Of a DNA stretch of 64,000 nucleotides, positions 35,861-44,668 are shown piece by piece. Each line of letters starts with the position of its first letter. Position 1 is the first letter of the stretch. Below the pieces are notes generated by a model. It did no database searches, was not told the origin of the DNA, and was given only the letters and a program-made list of their open reading frames with translations. Both the position numbers and the translations under genes were made by a program. Source of the stretch: Spirosoma spitsbergense DSM 19989 (GTDB lineage: Bacteria; Bacteroidota; Bacteroidia; Cytophagales; Spirosomataceae); the NCBI RefSeq assembly GCF_000374085.1, contig NZ_KB893422.1:1-64000 (forward strand). The letters run 5' to 3'.

Positions 35861-37312
35861 ATGGACATTCAGGACCAAATACATGACCAGCTTAGTCGCC
35901 GGAATTTTCTGGGCCAGGCCAGCGCGGGCTTGGGAACCATTGCGTTAGCATCATTGCTAAATCCGGTCAACTTATTTGCTGGTACGTCTGCTTCGGACAA
36001 TCCCACCGTCGGTAAGCCGCACTTTCCGCCGAAAGTGAAGCGAGTCATTTATCTGTTTCAGAGTGGTGCACCCTCGCAGCTGGAACTGTTCGACTATAAG
36101 CCTAAACTGGAAGCCATGTGGGGGCAGGATTTACCCGCATCGGTGCGGAATGGACAACGTCTGACGGGCATGAGTGCGGGGCAAAGTCGTTTCCCATTGG
36201 CAGCGTCCAAGTATAAATTTTCCCAGTACGGCCCCGGCCAGATGTGGATTAGTGAACTGCTACCCCATACCGCCCGCATTGCCGGTGACCTCACCTTTAT
36301 CCGCTCACTGCATACCGAAGCCATCAACCACGACCCGGCCATCACGTTCTTCCAGACCGGGAGCCAGCAGGCCGGGCGACCAAGCTTTGGTTCGTGGGTC
36401 AGTTACGGGTTAGGCTCCGACAACCAGAACCTTCCGGCTTTTGTAGTCTTGCTGTCTAAAGGGCGGGATGGCGACCAGCCGCTATACGCTAAACTCTGGA
36501 GCAATGGATTTTTGCCATCGGTCCATCAGGGCGTGGTGTTCCGGTCGGGGCCGGACCCCGTTTATTACCTGAACAACCCACCCGGTGTCGATAAAAGCAG
36601 CCGTCGGCGGATGCTCGATTATTTGGGCAAACTGCATCACGAACAGTTTAAACGGGTGCTGGACCCGGAGATCAACAGCCGGATGGCCCAGTACGAAATG
36701 GCTTATCGCATGCAGGCTTCCGTACCGGAAACGCTCGATATCTCAAAAGAGCCGGACTATATTTTCGACATGTACGGCCCCGAAAGCCGCAAGCCCGGTA
36801 CGTTTGCTGCCAACTGCCTGCTGGCGCGTAAGCTGGTGGAGAAAGATGTGAAATTTGTGCAGTTATACCATCAGGGATGGGACCAGCACGGCAACCTGCC
36901 GAATGATATCAAGACGCAGGCCAAAAGCGTCGATCAGGCGTCGGCAGCTCTGGTCATGGATTTGAAACAACGCGGGTTATTGGACGATACCCTCGTCATC
37001 TGGGGTGGCGAGTTTGGTCGGGGTGCCTATTCGCAGGGGAAACTCACGCGGGACAACTACGGCCGCGACCACCACCCGCGGGCGTTTTCGGTCTGGATGG
37101 CCGGAGCCGGGGTGAAGAAAGGAATGGTCTACGGCGAAACGGATGACTTTGGCTATAACGTAGTCAACGAACCCGTTCACGTACATGATTTTCAGGCAAC
37201 AATTCTGCACCTGCTGGGCGTTGATCATGAAAAACTAACCTTTAAAAGTCAGGGCCGACGCTACCGCCTGACCGATGTGCATGGCAAGGTGGTGAAGCCG
37301 ATCCTGGTTTGA
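35861..37312 (+). CDS. DUF1501 family Tat-exported protein
   Basis: A 483-residue DUF1501 protein. These are distant relatives of the alkaline phosphatase/sulfatase fold and are almost always paired with DUF1549/DUF1553 genes, as here. A Tat signal is present (LSRRNFLGQASAGLGTIALA). Core motifs are KRVIYLFQSGAPSQLELFDY at about 59-78, FIRSLHTEAINHDPAITFFQ near 147, LLARKLVEKDVKFVQLYHQG near 322, VIWGGEFGRGAYSQGKLTRD near 380 and DHHPRAFSVWMAGAGVKKGM just after it, where His and Asp residues could hold a metal. It is exported, probably as a folded metalloprotein. It follows the PSCyt gene by 113 bp, and the NIPSNAP gene follows it. Confidence 0.93.
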   Translation: MDIQDQIHDQLSRRNFLGQASAGLGTIALASLLNPVNLFAGTSASDNPTVGKPHFPPKVKRVIYLFQSGAPSQLELFDYKPKLEAMWGQDLPASVRNGQRLTGMSAGQSRFPLAASKYKFSQYGPGQMWISELLPHTARIAGDLTFIRSLHTEAINHDPAITFFQTGSQQAGRPSFGSWVSYGLGSDNQNLPAFVVLLSKGRDGDQPLYAKLWSNGFLPSVHQGVVFRSGPDPVYYLNNPPGVDKSSRRRMLDYLGKLHHEQFKRVLDPEINSRMAQYEMAYRMQASVPETLDISKEPDYIFDMYGPESRKPGTFAANCLLARKLVEKDVKFVQLYHQGWDQHGNLPNDIKTQAKSVDQASAALVMDLKQRGLLDDTLVIWGGEFGRGAYSQGKLTRDNYGRDHHPRAFSVWMAGAGVKKGMVYGETDDFGYNVVNEPVHVHDFQATILHLLGVDHEKLTFKSQGRRYRLTDVHGKVVKPILV

Positions 37313-37430
37313 AACTCCTGCACCTGTTACTTTCGACCCATAATGACTACCTCTCATTTTTTATAAAGTGAGCTAGAAAGCCTTACTTTACACCCTAATT
37401 CTTTACAATCCAATTCTTTCCAGATTAAAC

Positions 37431-38219
37431 ATGCTTAACAGTCGTACAACCCGGAATTGCATTCTTTTTTTCCTGTTTCTAGCCTGTGTACTACAGGCCG
37501 GACAGTCAGTTGGTTTTGCCCCTAAACGGGAGTTTTATCAGATTAAAATCTACCATCTCAAAGACGATAGCCAGAAAACCCGATTAGAAACCTACTTAAA
37601 ACAAGCCTACCTCCCGGCGTTGCATCGGGCAGGGATTGGGAAAGTAGGCGTTTTCAGCCCTGCTACCGACACCGATTCCCTGCTGTACGTGTTGATTCCG
37701 TTCAAATCGGCCGATCAGTTCATCAATATTTCGGAGACCCTGGCAAAGGATAAAGCGTATACCACCGCCGGGCAGGACTACCTCAGTGCAGCCTTCGACA
37801 ACCCGGCCTACAAGAACTTTGAATCGATTTTTATGGAAGCGTTTACGGGCATGCCTTCGCTGGTTGCCCCAAAATTAAAGTCGGATGCCTCGGACAAGAT
37901 ATATGAACTCCGTCGCTACGAAGCCGCTACCGAACAATTGCACGAGAACAAAATCAGTCAGTTCAACAACGGCGAACTGGATATTTTCAGCCGACTGGGT
38001 TTCAACACGGTGTTCTGCGGACAGGTAAAGGCGGGTGCCAAGCTACCCAGCATGATGTACATGACTTCGTTCGAGAACAAAGCCGAGCGCGATGCCCACT
38101 GGAAATCATTCAGCGCCGACCCGGCCTGGAAAACCCTGAATGCGTTACCTGAATACGCGCATAACTTCCTGCGGGCCGATATTTACCTGTTGCACCCAAC
38201 CACCTATTCGGAGATTTAA
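37431..38219 (+). CDS. Exported NIPSNAP family protein
   Basis: A 262-residue protein with a signal peptide (NCILFFLFLACVLQAGQSVG) and two NIPSNAP ferredoxin-like domains. The first is at about 35-130 (FYQIKIYHLKDDSQKTRLET, YLPALHRAGIGKVGVFSP), the second at about 150-255 (YELRRYEAATEQLHENKISQ, MYMTSFENKAERDAHWKSFS). NIPSNAP proteins are dimeric alpha+beta-barrel proteins without a firmly assigned activity. In Bacteroidota and Planctomycetes they recur beside DUF1501 and PSCyt genes, as here, 118 bp after the DUF1501 stop. Exported NIPSNAPs in this context probably act in the periplasm, but the ligand is unknown. Confidence 0.9.
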   Translation: MLNSRTTRNCILFFLFLACVLQAGQSVGFAPKREFYQIKIYHLKDDSQKTRLETYLKQAYLPALHRAGIGKVGVFSPATDTDSLLYVLIPFKSADQFINISETLAKDKAYTTAGQDYLSAAFDNPAYKNFESIFMEAFTGMPSLVAPKLKSDASDKIYELRRYEAATEQLHENKISQFNNGELDIFSRLGFNTVFCGQVKAGAKLPSMMYMTSFENKAERDAHWKSFSADPAWKTLNALPEYAHNFLRADIYLLHPTTYSEI

Positions 38220-38401
38220 GCGGTTTGTAGCCAGGCACTACCTGTCTTTCTGAGTAGCTTTCCAGACTGGGATATCTATAGTGCGGATCTTTATCCATTC
38301 TGTAGGTATCCCATTTCTCGTTCTGATGGGTAGATTCAGCGTGTTATGGTGAAAATAAACTCAGGGGATCTCTGGTCATTCAGTAGCACGTTTCAGGTCA
38401 A

Positions 38402-38420
38402 AATCCGGAAGAACCGGATT
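38402..38420 (+). terminator. Weak hairpin after the NIPSNAP gene
   Basis: A 7-bp perfect stem AATCCGG / CCGGATT with loop AAGAA, without a clear T-run. It may end the cluster transcript. The rest of 38220-38499 shows no other structure or gene. Confidence 0.3.
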
Positions 38421-38499
38421 ATTGAATCGGAATTCAGCTAAAGTGCTTATTTTTACGCTGCTCCCTATCGCTTTCCGCCCTACTTTACCTAGTTCTTTC

Positions 38500-38955
38500 A
38501 TGAAATACCTCCTCCTTTCCCTACTCGTAATGAGTGCCAGTGTTTCTGTTCTGGCCCAGAACAAACAGATCATCCAACCCCGTAAAGCACCCTCGCTGCC
38601 TTACCCATTCAGTCCGGGGGTGGTTAGCAACGGCCTGCTGTTCGTATCCGGGCAGGTGGGTACTGACCCGCAAACGGGTAAACTGGTTGCTGGTGGTATC
38701 GAAGCAGAAACTACCCAGGTGATCCAGAATATCAAAAACGTACTGGAAGATGCCGGAACTTCGCTCAATGACGTTGTCAGTGTAACGGTTTACCTGAGCA
38801 ACATGGATGATTTTCCGAAGATGAATGCGGTATACAAAACGTTCTTCACTGAAGGAGCCTACCCCGCCCGAACCACCGTTGGCGTCGCTAAACTTGTATA
38901 TGGATCCGCTGTCGAAATAACCATGACCGCAGCCATGCCATCACCGAAGAAATGA
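38500..38955 (+). CDS. RidA/YjgF family protein with signal peptide
   Basis: A 151-residue protein from the ATG at 38500, chosen because it starts a clear signal peptide (MKYLLLSLLVMSASVSVLAQ); the open frame runs 26 codons further upstream without sense. The mature part is a full RidA domain: PFSPGVVSNGLLFVSGQVGT, then NIKNVLEDAGTSLNDVVSVT and YPARTTVGVAKL, which includes the Arg that binds the substrate carboxylate in imine deaminases. RidA enzymes hydrolyse reactive enamines made by PLP enzymes in the cytoplasm. An exported version is less usual and its substrate outside the cytoplasm is not clear. It stands alone between the NIPSNAP gene and the leftward cca cluster. Confidence 0.9.
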   Translation: MKYLLLSLLVMSASVSVLAQNKQIIQPRKAPSLPYPFSPGVVSNGLLFVSGQVGTDPQTGKLVAGGIEAETTQVIQNIKNVLEDAGTSLNDVVSVTVYLSNMDDFPKMNAVYKTFFTEGAYPARTTVGVAKLVYGSAVEITMTAAMPSPKK

Positions 38956-39027
38956 CGAGCGTTGTGTCGACATAAAGCCCAGACCGAGCCAAAGCTGACC
39001 ACTGGTGGAAACGTACATCCTGCCGGA

Positions 39028-39237
39028 TTATGATTCGCGAACCAAGTTGACCCCCGTGACCAGAAAAATCATGCCCACGATAAACGGAGCAGCCGATTCG
39101 GCTTTGGATATGTGCATGCCTAATACGGCTTTCCCTTCAGACAGGAAAGCCACCAGAGCAAACAGAACGACAACAACCCCCAATACGGTGAGTGATGCGC
39201 CAAAAAAACGCCGAAAATTCGTATTATTATTGTCCAT
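39028..39237 (-). CDS. Small membrane protein, two TM helices
   Basis: A 69-residue protein of unknown function. Two hydrophobic helices, FFGASLTVLGVVVVLFALVA at about 11-30 and APFIVGMIFLVTGVNLV at about 50-66, are separated by a short polar loop, and the N-terminus is hydrophilic (MDNNNTNFRR). It starts 80 bp after the cca stop in the same direction and could be the last gene of that transcript. I recognise no family beyond a general small membrane protein. Confidence 0.65.
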   Translation of the reverse strand: MDNNNTNFRRFFGASLTVLGVVVVLFALVAFLSEGKAVLGMHISKAESAAPFIVGMIFLVTGVNLVRES

Positions 39238-39317
39238 AAAGTAAAGTAATAGAATGTAGCATGAATACTAAGAATAAACGGTACCTGTTAACAAATGAGC
39301 GGGTTATTGTTCACTCG

Positions 39318-40784
39318 TCATGCTGCGTTCGTCTTCGTTGTCAATCCACGCTTGCGCCCTTCTGCCAGTAGAAATGGGTACGCTTCATCGAGCGAATTAG
39401 GGATAAGTCCATCCAGAATAGCTTCCCGCATCATCGTTTTCAGTTCACCAACTTCTTTGGATGGGGTCAGATTAAACGTTTCCATAATTAACTCACCCGT
39501 TATCACTGGCTGAAAGTTACGTAGCTTATCGCGTTCTTCAAGGTCATGAAGTTTTCGTTCCACCCGGTCGAAATTACGCAGGTGTTTCTGCACTTTCTCG
39601 TAATTTTTCGAGGTAATATCAGCCCGGCATAACGCCATTAAGCCCTCCAAATCGTCACCCGCATCGACCAGTAACCGGCGCAGGGCCGAATCGGTAATCT
39701 GCTCTTTTGTCAAGGCGATGGGTCGCAGGTGCAGCCGCACGAGCTTTTGTACAAACCGCATGTGTTCATTGAGGGGTAATTTCAGTCGGCGAAAAATGTT
39801 GGGTACCCACCGGGCCCCCATATCCTCATGGCCGTGAAACGTCCAGCCCACTTTGGCATCGAACCGTTTGGTAGCGGGCTTGGCAATATCATGCAGTAAA
39901 GCCGCCCAGCGAAGCCATAGTTCATTTTCCGGATCAACCGGATTAGCGCGGGCAGCAATATTGTCGAGAACCTGTAACGTGTGGTAAAAATTATCCTTAT
40001 GCCCCTTTCCTTCAATCGTTTCAACACCTCTCAGGGCAATCAACTCAGGGAAAATTCGCTCCAGCAGGCCCGCATGATATAACAGTTTGAAACCATACGA
40101 AGGCGTAGGCGACAGAACGATTTTGTTTAATTCATCAATTATTCGCTCCGGCGATACAATGGTGATCCGTTCGTTCATCCGTACGATAGCCTCGAATGTA
40201 TCCGGCTCAATATCAAAGCCCAACTGCGACGCAAACCGGATGGCCCGCATCATGCGCAGGGGGTCATCCGAAAAAGTACCATCCGGGCCACCCTGAATCT
40301 GGCTGGAGGGGGTTCGGATAATTTTCCGTTTCAGGTCTTTCAGGCCATCGAACGGATCGAGCAGTTCGCCAAAATCAGCCTTGTTCAGGCTGATTCCCAT
40401 GGCATTGATCGTAAAATCCCGGCGGTTCTGATCGTCTTCCAGCGTGCCGTCTTCTACAATCGGTTTGCGCGAATCAGCCCGGTACGATTCTTTGCGGGCA
40501 CCAACAAACTCAACCTCCAGCCCCTCCCCTTCCTGATTAATCCGCAGCATGGCCGTGCCAAAATTTGGAAACACCGCTACGGTAGCCTGCACCGATTTAC
40601 CAACCGCTTCGGCCAGTTGTATACCACTCCCAATGCACACCACATCAATATCTTTCGATGGGCGGGTCAGAACTAAATCGCGGACAAATCCACCAATGAC
40701 ATAAACTTGCAAACCAAGCAGATCGGCCTGATGGGCAATGATGTCGAAGATTGGATTCTTATGTAATGTATCGCTGAAATTCAT
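39318..40784 (-). CDS. cca: CCA tRNA nucleotidyltransferase / poly(A) polymerase family with HD domain
   Basis: A 488-residue class II nucleotidyltransferase. The head domain has GGFVRDLVLTRPSKDIDVVC at about 31-50, with DxD metal ligands in DIDV, and RRDFTINAMGI near 125. The neck follows (DDPLRMMRAIRFASQLGFDI). A HD hydrolase domain is at about 255-370 (WAALLHDIAKPATKRFD, HGHEDMGAR). Such proteins add or repair the 3' CCA of tRNA with CTP and ATP; in Bacteroidota this gene is usually the only candidate. The start overlaps the end of the upstream YrdC-like gene by 4 bp, so the two are translationally coupled. Family certain, specificity likely. Confidence 0.93.
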   Translation of the reverse strand: MNFSDTLHKNPIFDIIAHQADLLGLQVYVIGGFVRDLVLTRPSKDIDVVCIGSGIQLAEAVGKSVQATVAVFPNFGTAMLRINQEGEGLEVEFVGARKESYRADSRKPIVEDGTLEDDQNRRDFTINAMGISLNKADFGELLDPFDGLKDLKRKIIRTPSSQIQGGPDGTFSDDPLRMMRAIRFASQLGFDIEPDTFEAIVRMNERITIVSPERIIDELNKIVLSPTPSYGFKLLYHAGLLERIFPELIALRGVETIEGKGHKDNFYHTLQVLDNIAARANPVDPENELWLRWAALLHDIAKPATKRFDAKVGWTFHGHEDMGARWVPNIFRRLKLPLNEHMRFVQKLVRLHLRPIALTKEQITDSALRRLLVDAGDDLEGLMALCRADITSKNYEKVQKHLRNFDRVERKLHDLEERDKLRNFQPVITGELIMETFNLTPSKEVGELKTMMREAILDGLIPNSLDEAYPFLLAEGRKRGLTTKTNAA

Positions 40785-41350
40785 TTTCTGATAAAACTTA
40801 CCTCCCCGTTAACTTTAAGCCGTAGTATACGGGGTCGTTTGGGCATGGCAGGCAGGGTTCCAAACCGAATGGTGATGAGGGATTCGACCGATCCCGGCAA
40901 CGATAGGGACTCAAACGGAATAGTAAGCAGCCCTCGTCCGAAACTGCCAATCAGACGTTGTACATCCGTACTCAGCGACCGCCGGACGGCCAATTGTTCG
41001 TTTACCGGTGTTTCCGCGCTTCCGGCCGCCAGTTTTGCTGCTGATTGCCAAACGACGGAGGATACATTTTTGCCCTGATCATACACCACAATGAGCGGGT
41101 CTTCGGCGAAGTCGACCAGATCATAGGCTACATCGGGTAGTTTGGCTACGTATAAACCTAATTGATCCGTTTTTTCGATCAGCACCGTTGGCTGCAAACC
41201 GGTAGCCATAAAGGGCATTAGGGCAATGAGTTGCCCAATGGCTTTCTCATTAACAGGGTCAGCCGCAATGGACCAGCCGGTTTCATCGGCAAGGGCAATA
41301 AGCTGGCCCTGCCGAAGCTGAAAAGCGATGTCGCGTATGGGTAAAGTCAT
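40781..41350 (-). CDS. Sua5/YciO/YrdC-like protein
   Basis: A 189-residue protein from the ATG at 41350. The segment LRQGQLIALADETGWSIAAD at about 14-33 followed by AIGQLIALMPFMATGLQPTV resembles the YrdC fold, which in Sua5/TsaC makes threonylcarbamoyl-AMP for t6A modification of tRNA. Usual residues of that site, the KRP and SxxN motifs, are not clearly visible: the motif order is KxxRxxPxxxxI-like in TsaC, and here the text reads LQPTVLIEKTDQLG. It may be a divergent paralogue with another role. It overlaps cca by 4 bp, which suggests work on tRNA. The family call is moderately sure; activity is doubtful. Confidence 0.7.
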   Translation of the reverse strand: MTLPIRDIAFQLRQGQLIALADETGWSIAADPVNEKAIGQLIALMPFMATGLQPTVLIEKTDQLGLYVAKLPDVAYDLVDFAEDPLIVVYDQGKNVSSVVWQSAAKLAAGSAETPVNEQLAVRRSLSTDVQRLIGSFGRGLLTIPFESLSLPGSVESLITIRFGTLPAMPKRPRILRLKVNGEVSFIRK

Positions 41351-41519
41351 GGATAAGTAAACCACAAAAATACGGCAAGTTTACCAAACCACGATAGCTA
41401 TCGGGAAGATGGCCGCTAATGCGCCATAGCTGACGAACAAAATAAAGACTGGAACGTTGTTTGTTCGGTCCAGTACTTTCTCCATTAACGTTACTTCTTA
41501 CTCCCCCCTTTTCACTAAT

Positions 41520-42629
41520 ATGACGACTACCGAATCTCACCCCCATTACCACCAGTTTTCGCTCACCCTGCTTTCGCTGGCTATTTTGACAGCCGCTATT
41601 TATCTGGGACAGGATATTCTGGTACCACTCGCCCTGGCTGGCCTGATTGCCGTACTACTTCGCCCCGTCGAAAGGAGATTTACTCAGTGGGGTATGCATA
41701 AAGCTATTTCCATCAGTCTGGCTGTGCTTTTGGCAATTATTCTGGTATCAGGTGTAGCGATTCTCATGTCTATGCAGTTATCAGATTTTGCCGATGATCT
41801 CCCCAAAATTCGTCGTAACCTAAGCGACTCTCTCCACGATATGAAGCAATGGGTTCGTCGGGAATACAACGTAAGTTACCGCGATCAGGACAAGTACATA
41901 AAGAAGGCACAGGCCGAAACCCTCGACAGTTTGCAGAGCACCGATACGCTGGGCTTCATTACGGGTCCACTGGGCACGCTCACCCTGATTCCGATCTACG
42001 TTTTTTTGCTGCTCTACTACCGTAGCATGTTACTCCACTTTGTTGTCGTACTTTTTTCAGAAAAACACACAGCGCGGGTAAAGGAAGTTTTGGGCGAAAT
42101 AAAAGCCGTCGTTCAGAATTACATGGTTGGGCTACTGATCGAAACCGCCTGTGTAGCGGCACTGAACTTCGTTGGGCTACTCATCTTAGGCGTTCAATAT
42201 GCGTTGCTTCTGAGCGTTATGGCCGCCATTCTTAACCTGATTCCGTATATCGGGGGGCTGGTGGCCACGGCGCTGACGGTACTGATCACGTTTAGCAATA
42301 ACCCCGAGTTATCCGTAGCACTGGGCGTGGTTGGTGTCTTTTTAGTGGTGCAGTTTATTGACAACAACGTATTTGTACCGCTCATTGTAGCCTCCAAGGT
42401 TCGGGTCAATGCGCTGGTTTCTATTCTGGGTGTGCTCATCGGTGGTACGCTGGCAGGTGTATCGGGTATGTTCCTGTCGATACCGGCTATTGCTATCCTG
42501 AAAGTTATTTTTGATCGGGTAGACAGCCTAAGGCCCTGGGGCGTTCTGCTGGGTGACCAAACCCCCGAAGAAGCCGGTAGTAACCTGTTTCGATTGCCCA
42601 GACGCCGACAAAAAAAGATTGCTGCGTAA
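41520..42629 (+). CDS. AI-2E family transporter (PerM/YhhT type permease)
   Basis: A 369-residue membrane protein from the ATG at 41520. It has about eight hydrophobic helices: three at the N-terminus (LSLAILTAAIYLGQDILVPL and following), one after the soluble middle segment (GTLTLIPIYVFLLLYYRSML), and four in the C-terminal half (LNFVGLLILGVQYALLLSVM, ALGVVGVFLVVQFIDNNVFV). The family signature PxxxGxxxA-like block is VLIGGTLAGVSGMFLSIPAI near the end. Members of this family export autoinducer-2 or move ions such as Na+/H+; the substrate of this protein is not predictable. It stands divergently from the YrdC-cca unit (170 bp between starts) and converges with the nitrilase-like gene. Confidence 0.92.
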   Translation: MTTTESHPHYHQFSLTLLSLAILTAAIYLGQDILVPLALAGLIAVLLRPVERRFTQWGMHKAISISLAVLLAIILVSGVAILMSMQLSDFADDLPKIRRNLSDSLHDMKQWVRREYNVSYRDQDKYIKKAQAETLDSLQSTDTLGFITGPLGTLTLIPIYVFLLLYYRSMLLHFVVVLFSEKHTARVKEVLGEIKAVVQNYMVGLLIETACVAALNFVGLLILGVQYALLLSVMAAILNLIPYIGGLVATALTVLITFSNNPELSVALGVVGVFLVVQFIDNNVFVPLIVASKVRVNALVSILGVLIGGTLAGVSGMFLSIPAIAILKVIFDRVDSLRPWGVLLGDQTPEEAGSNLFRLPRRRQKKIAA

Positions 42630-42708
42630 GTTGCTGCGTAAGCATTCACAAGAAGCAGAATCGTATCTGGCTACCAGTCCAGTGCTTGTCTACTTTATTT
42701 TATCAGAA

Positions 42709-42749
42709 GCTGTTTGAGTTACTTGCTTTGGGCGCAAAACTCAGACAGC
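42709..42749. terminator. Terminator hairpin between convergent genes
   Basis: GCTGTTTGAGTT (42709-42720) pairs with AACTCAGACAGC (42738-42749) with one G-T pair and a 17-nt loop, followed by CTCTTGGGCTTTT. It probably serves both the transporter and the nitrilase-like gene. Confidence 0.6.
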
Positions 42750-42760
42750 CTCTTGGGCTT

Positions 42761-43768
42761 TTAACTGTAAAGTTTCCTGATAACCTCTTGCTGAGTTCGA
42801 GCAAACTGCTGTCGATCAGCCGGTTGCCCCAGTAACGTATTCGGTGGGTATACACTATGGTTCGCGTAACTTTCCGTGTAGAGTTCATACCGCTGCCGGG
42901 CCATTAAGTTACCCAGGGCGGGCCGCTGCCTGAACTCGCGCAGGGCAGCCAGGTCAATATCCGCATTGGCAACAATACTTTCGCCATAACCGGCTTCGGC
43001 CAGGACAATACCTTTCGGATCGATGATTTTTGAACTGCCATCCGCCGTATTGAGCGGAACCGAACTTCCCGATATACCCGCCGAGTTAGCTGATACCACA
43101 TAGGCCATATTTTCGGCAGCACGGGCCAGCTTGGCTACTTTTCGGTGCGTTAATAAGGGACTGCCCACTTCGGATGTTGCATGCAGCAGCACTTCGGCAC
43201 CCCGCATGGCCAGGCAACGGGCTACTTCAGGATAGAGAATATCTTCGGAGGCAATGCAGGCCAGATTCCCGATATTGGTTTTCACGACCGGAAACAGAGA
43301 ATCGTACCCATAAGCATCCAGGTACAGCTCCCATACATCGTGCGGTGTGGGTACATACATGGTATTGAGTCGGCGATAGCGCAGGATTACGTCGCCGTTT
43401 GGGCCCATAATAAAGCTCGTCTGGAAATAGAGTTCCGGAAAGAAAGGGTCCTGTTCGTAGGCATTGCCCGAAAAGTAAAGTTGCTGCCGCTGAACCATTG
43501 CTCCCAGCGCTTCGTAAATCCGACCATCAATATCCAGAGCCGCTTTCTCCCGCCACTGGTCCACCGTTTCGGTTACGGGCGGACCGGTGAGGAAATATTC
43601 CGGTGCCACAATGAGCAGCGTATCGCGGCCGAGAACACCGACCGACGCCATTATCTGTTGCTCGATGCGTTCGATAGTCTTGAGCATTACTGCTTCGGCT
43701 TCATCGCGGTTTTGGCAGGAATTTACGGTCTGGCAGGTTACCTGAAGGGCAAGGGCTTTGTAAGACAT
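42761..43768 (-). CDS. Nitrilase-superfamily protein with substituted catalytic Lys and Cys
   Basis: A 335-residue member of the carbon-nitrogen hydrolase (nitrilase/amidase) superfamily. The first catalytic residue is present: Glu57 in IVAPEYFLTG. The Lys motif region reads LRYRRLNTMYVP (130-141), with Arg where the family has Lys. The nucleophile elbow reads LACIASEDILYPE (169-181); by spacing to the conserved Pro-Glu, Ser174 replaces the usual Cys, while a Cys lies three residues earlier (Cys171). The rest of the fold is kept (GAEVLLHATSE, ENMAYVVSANSAG, SSKIIDPKGIVLAEAGYGES). It is therefore either a non-enzymatic relative or an enzyme with altered chemistry. No signal peptide; it stands alone, convergent with the transporter gene. 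Confidence 0.85.
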   Translation of the reverse strand: MSYKALALQVTCQTVNSCQNRDEAEAVMLKTIERIEQQIMASVGVLGRDTLLIVAPEYFLTGPPVTETVDQWREKAALDIDGRIYEALGAMVQRQQLYFSGNAYEQDPFFPELYFQTSFIMGPNGDVILRYRRLNTMYVPTPHDVWELYLDAYGYDSLFPVVKTNIGNLACIASEDILYPEVARCLAMRGAEVLLHATSEVGSPLLTHRKVAKLARAAENMAYVVSANSAGISGSSVPLNTADGSSKIIDPKGIVLAEAGYGESIVANADIDLAALREFRQRPALGNLMARQRYELYTESYANHSVYPPNTLLGQPADRQQFARTQQEVIRKLYS

Positions 43769-43915
43769 ACGGTCAGTACTTCTAACTAGTTTACGGTTGG
43801 GTTGCCAAAGTAAGATGTTTCTGCCAATAAACCTGAACCAGCTATTTTTATAGAGGGCTGGAACAAATTAACGGGCTGGTGAATTATCTAGCTGCTTACA
43901 GTTAAACAAAACCAC

Positions 43916-44635
43916 ATGAACGTTGACGTACTGGCTATTGGAGCCCACCCCGATGATATTGAAATGACTTGTGCGGGTACCGTACTCTCTTTAGTCAACC
44001 AGGGAAAAATGGTAGCGGGTGTCGACCTCACCCGGGGTGAACTGGGTACACGGGGAACCCCCGAAATCCGCTTGCAGGAGTCGGCGGAAGGGTCCAGAAT
44101 TATGAAACTGGTGGCCCGCGAAAACATGGGATTTCGGGACGGTTTTTTTCGGAACGATGAAGAACATCAGATGGCCCTTATCCCCATTATCCGGCAATTT
44201 CGACCCACCATTGTGCTGACCAACACACCAGACGACCGTCATCCCGATCATGGTCGGGCGGCCGAACTGGTCGCTGAAGCCTGTTTTTACGCTGGCTTAC
44301 GCCAAATTAAAACAGTTGGCAAGGATGGTGAGCCTCAGGAAGCGCACCGGCCAGCATACATATACCATTTCATTCAGGATCGCTCCCTGAAACCTGATTT
44401 CGTTATGGATATAACGCCTTACTGGTCCCAAAAACTGGAAGCGATCAAAGCGTATAAGAGTCAGTTTTTCAATCCAGCGAGCGACGAGCCACAAAGCTAC
44501 ATTTCGGGCGAGCCGTTCATGAGATTTCTGGAGTCGCGCACCCGCGAGCATGGCCACATGATTGGTGTTGAGTTTGGGGAAGGTTTTATTAGTAAACGGA
44601 TGCTGGGCATCCAGGATTTGTTTGCGCTGGTATAA
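43916..44635 (+). CDS. bshB1: Bacillithiol biosynthesis deacetylase BshB1
   Basis: A 239-residue zinc deacetylase of the PIG-L/LmbE fold that removes acetyl from GlcNAc-malate in bacillithiol synthesis. The motif LAIGAHPDDIEMTCAGT (6-22) gives the zinc ligands His and Asp, TRGELGTRGTPEIRLQE (39-55) is typical of BshB1, and TPDDRHPDHGRAAELV supplies the third ligand. KSQFFNPASDE and SGEPFMRFLESRTREHGHMI near the end also match BshB1 rather than mycothiol enzymes. The cytoplasmic thiol made by the pathway replaces glutathione in many Bacteroidota. The gene stands alone, divergent from the nitrilase-like gene and convergent with the DUF6089 genes. Confidence 0.93.
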   Translation: MNVDVLAIGAHPDDIEMTCAGTVLSLVNQGKMVAGVDLTRGELGTRGTPEIRLQESAEGSRIMKLVARENMGFRDGFFRNDEEHQMALIPIIRQFRPTIVLTNTPDDRHPDHGRAAELVAEACFYAGLRQIKTVGKDGEPQEAHRPAYIYHFIQDRSLKPDFVMDITPYWSQKLEAIKAYKSQFFNPASDEPQSYISGEPFMRFLESRTREHGHMIGVEFGEGFISKRMLGIQDLFALV

Positions 44636-44668
44636 TGCCCCGCCTGTACCCATTACTCAACGGTAACG

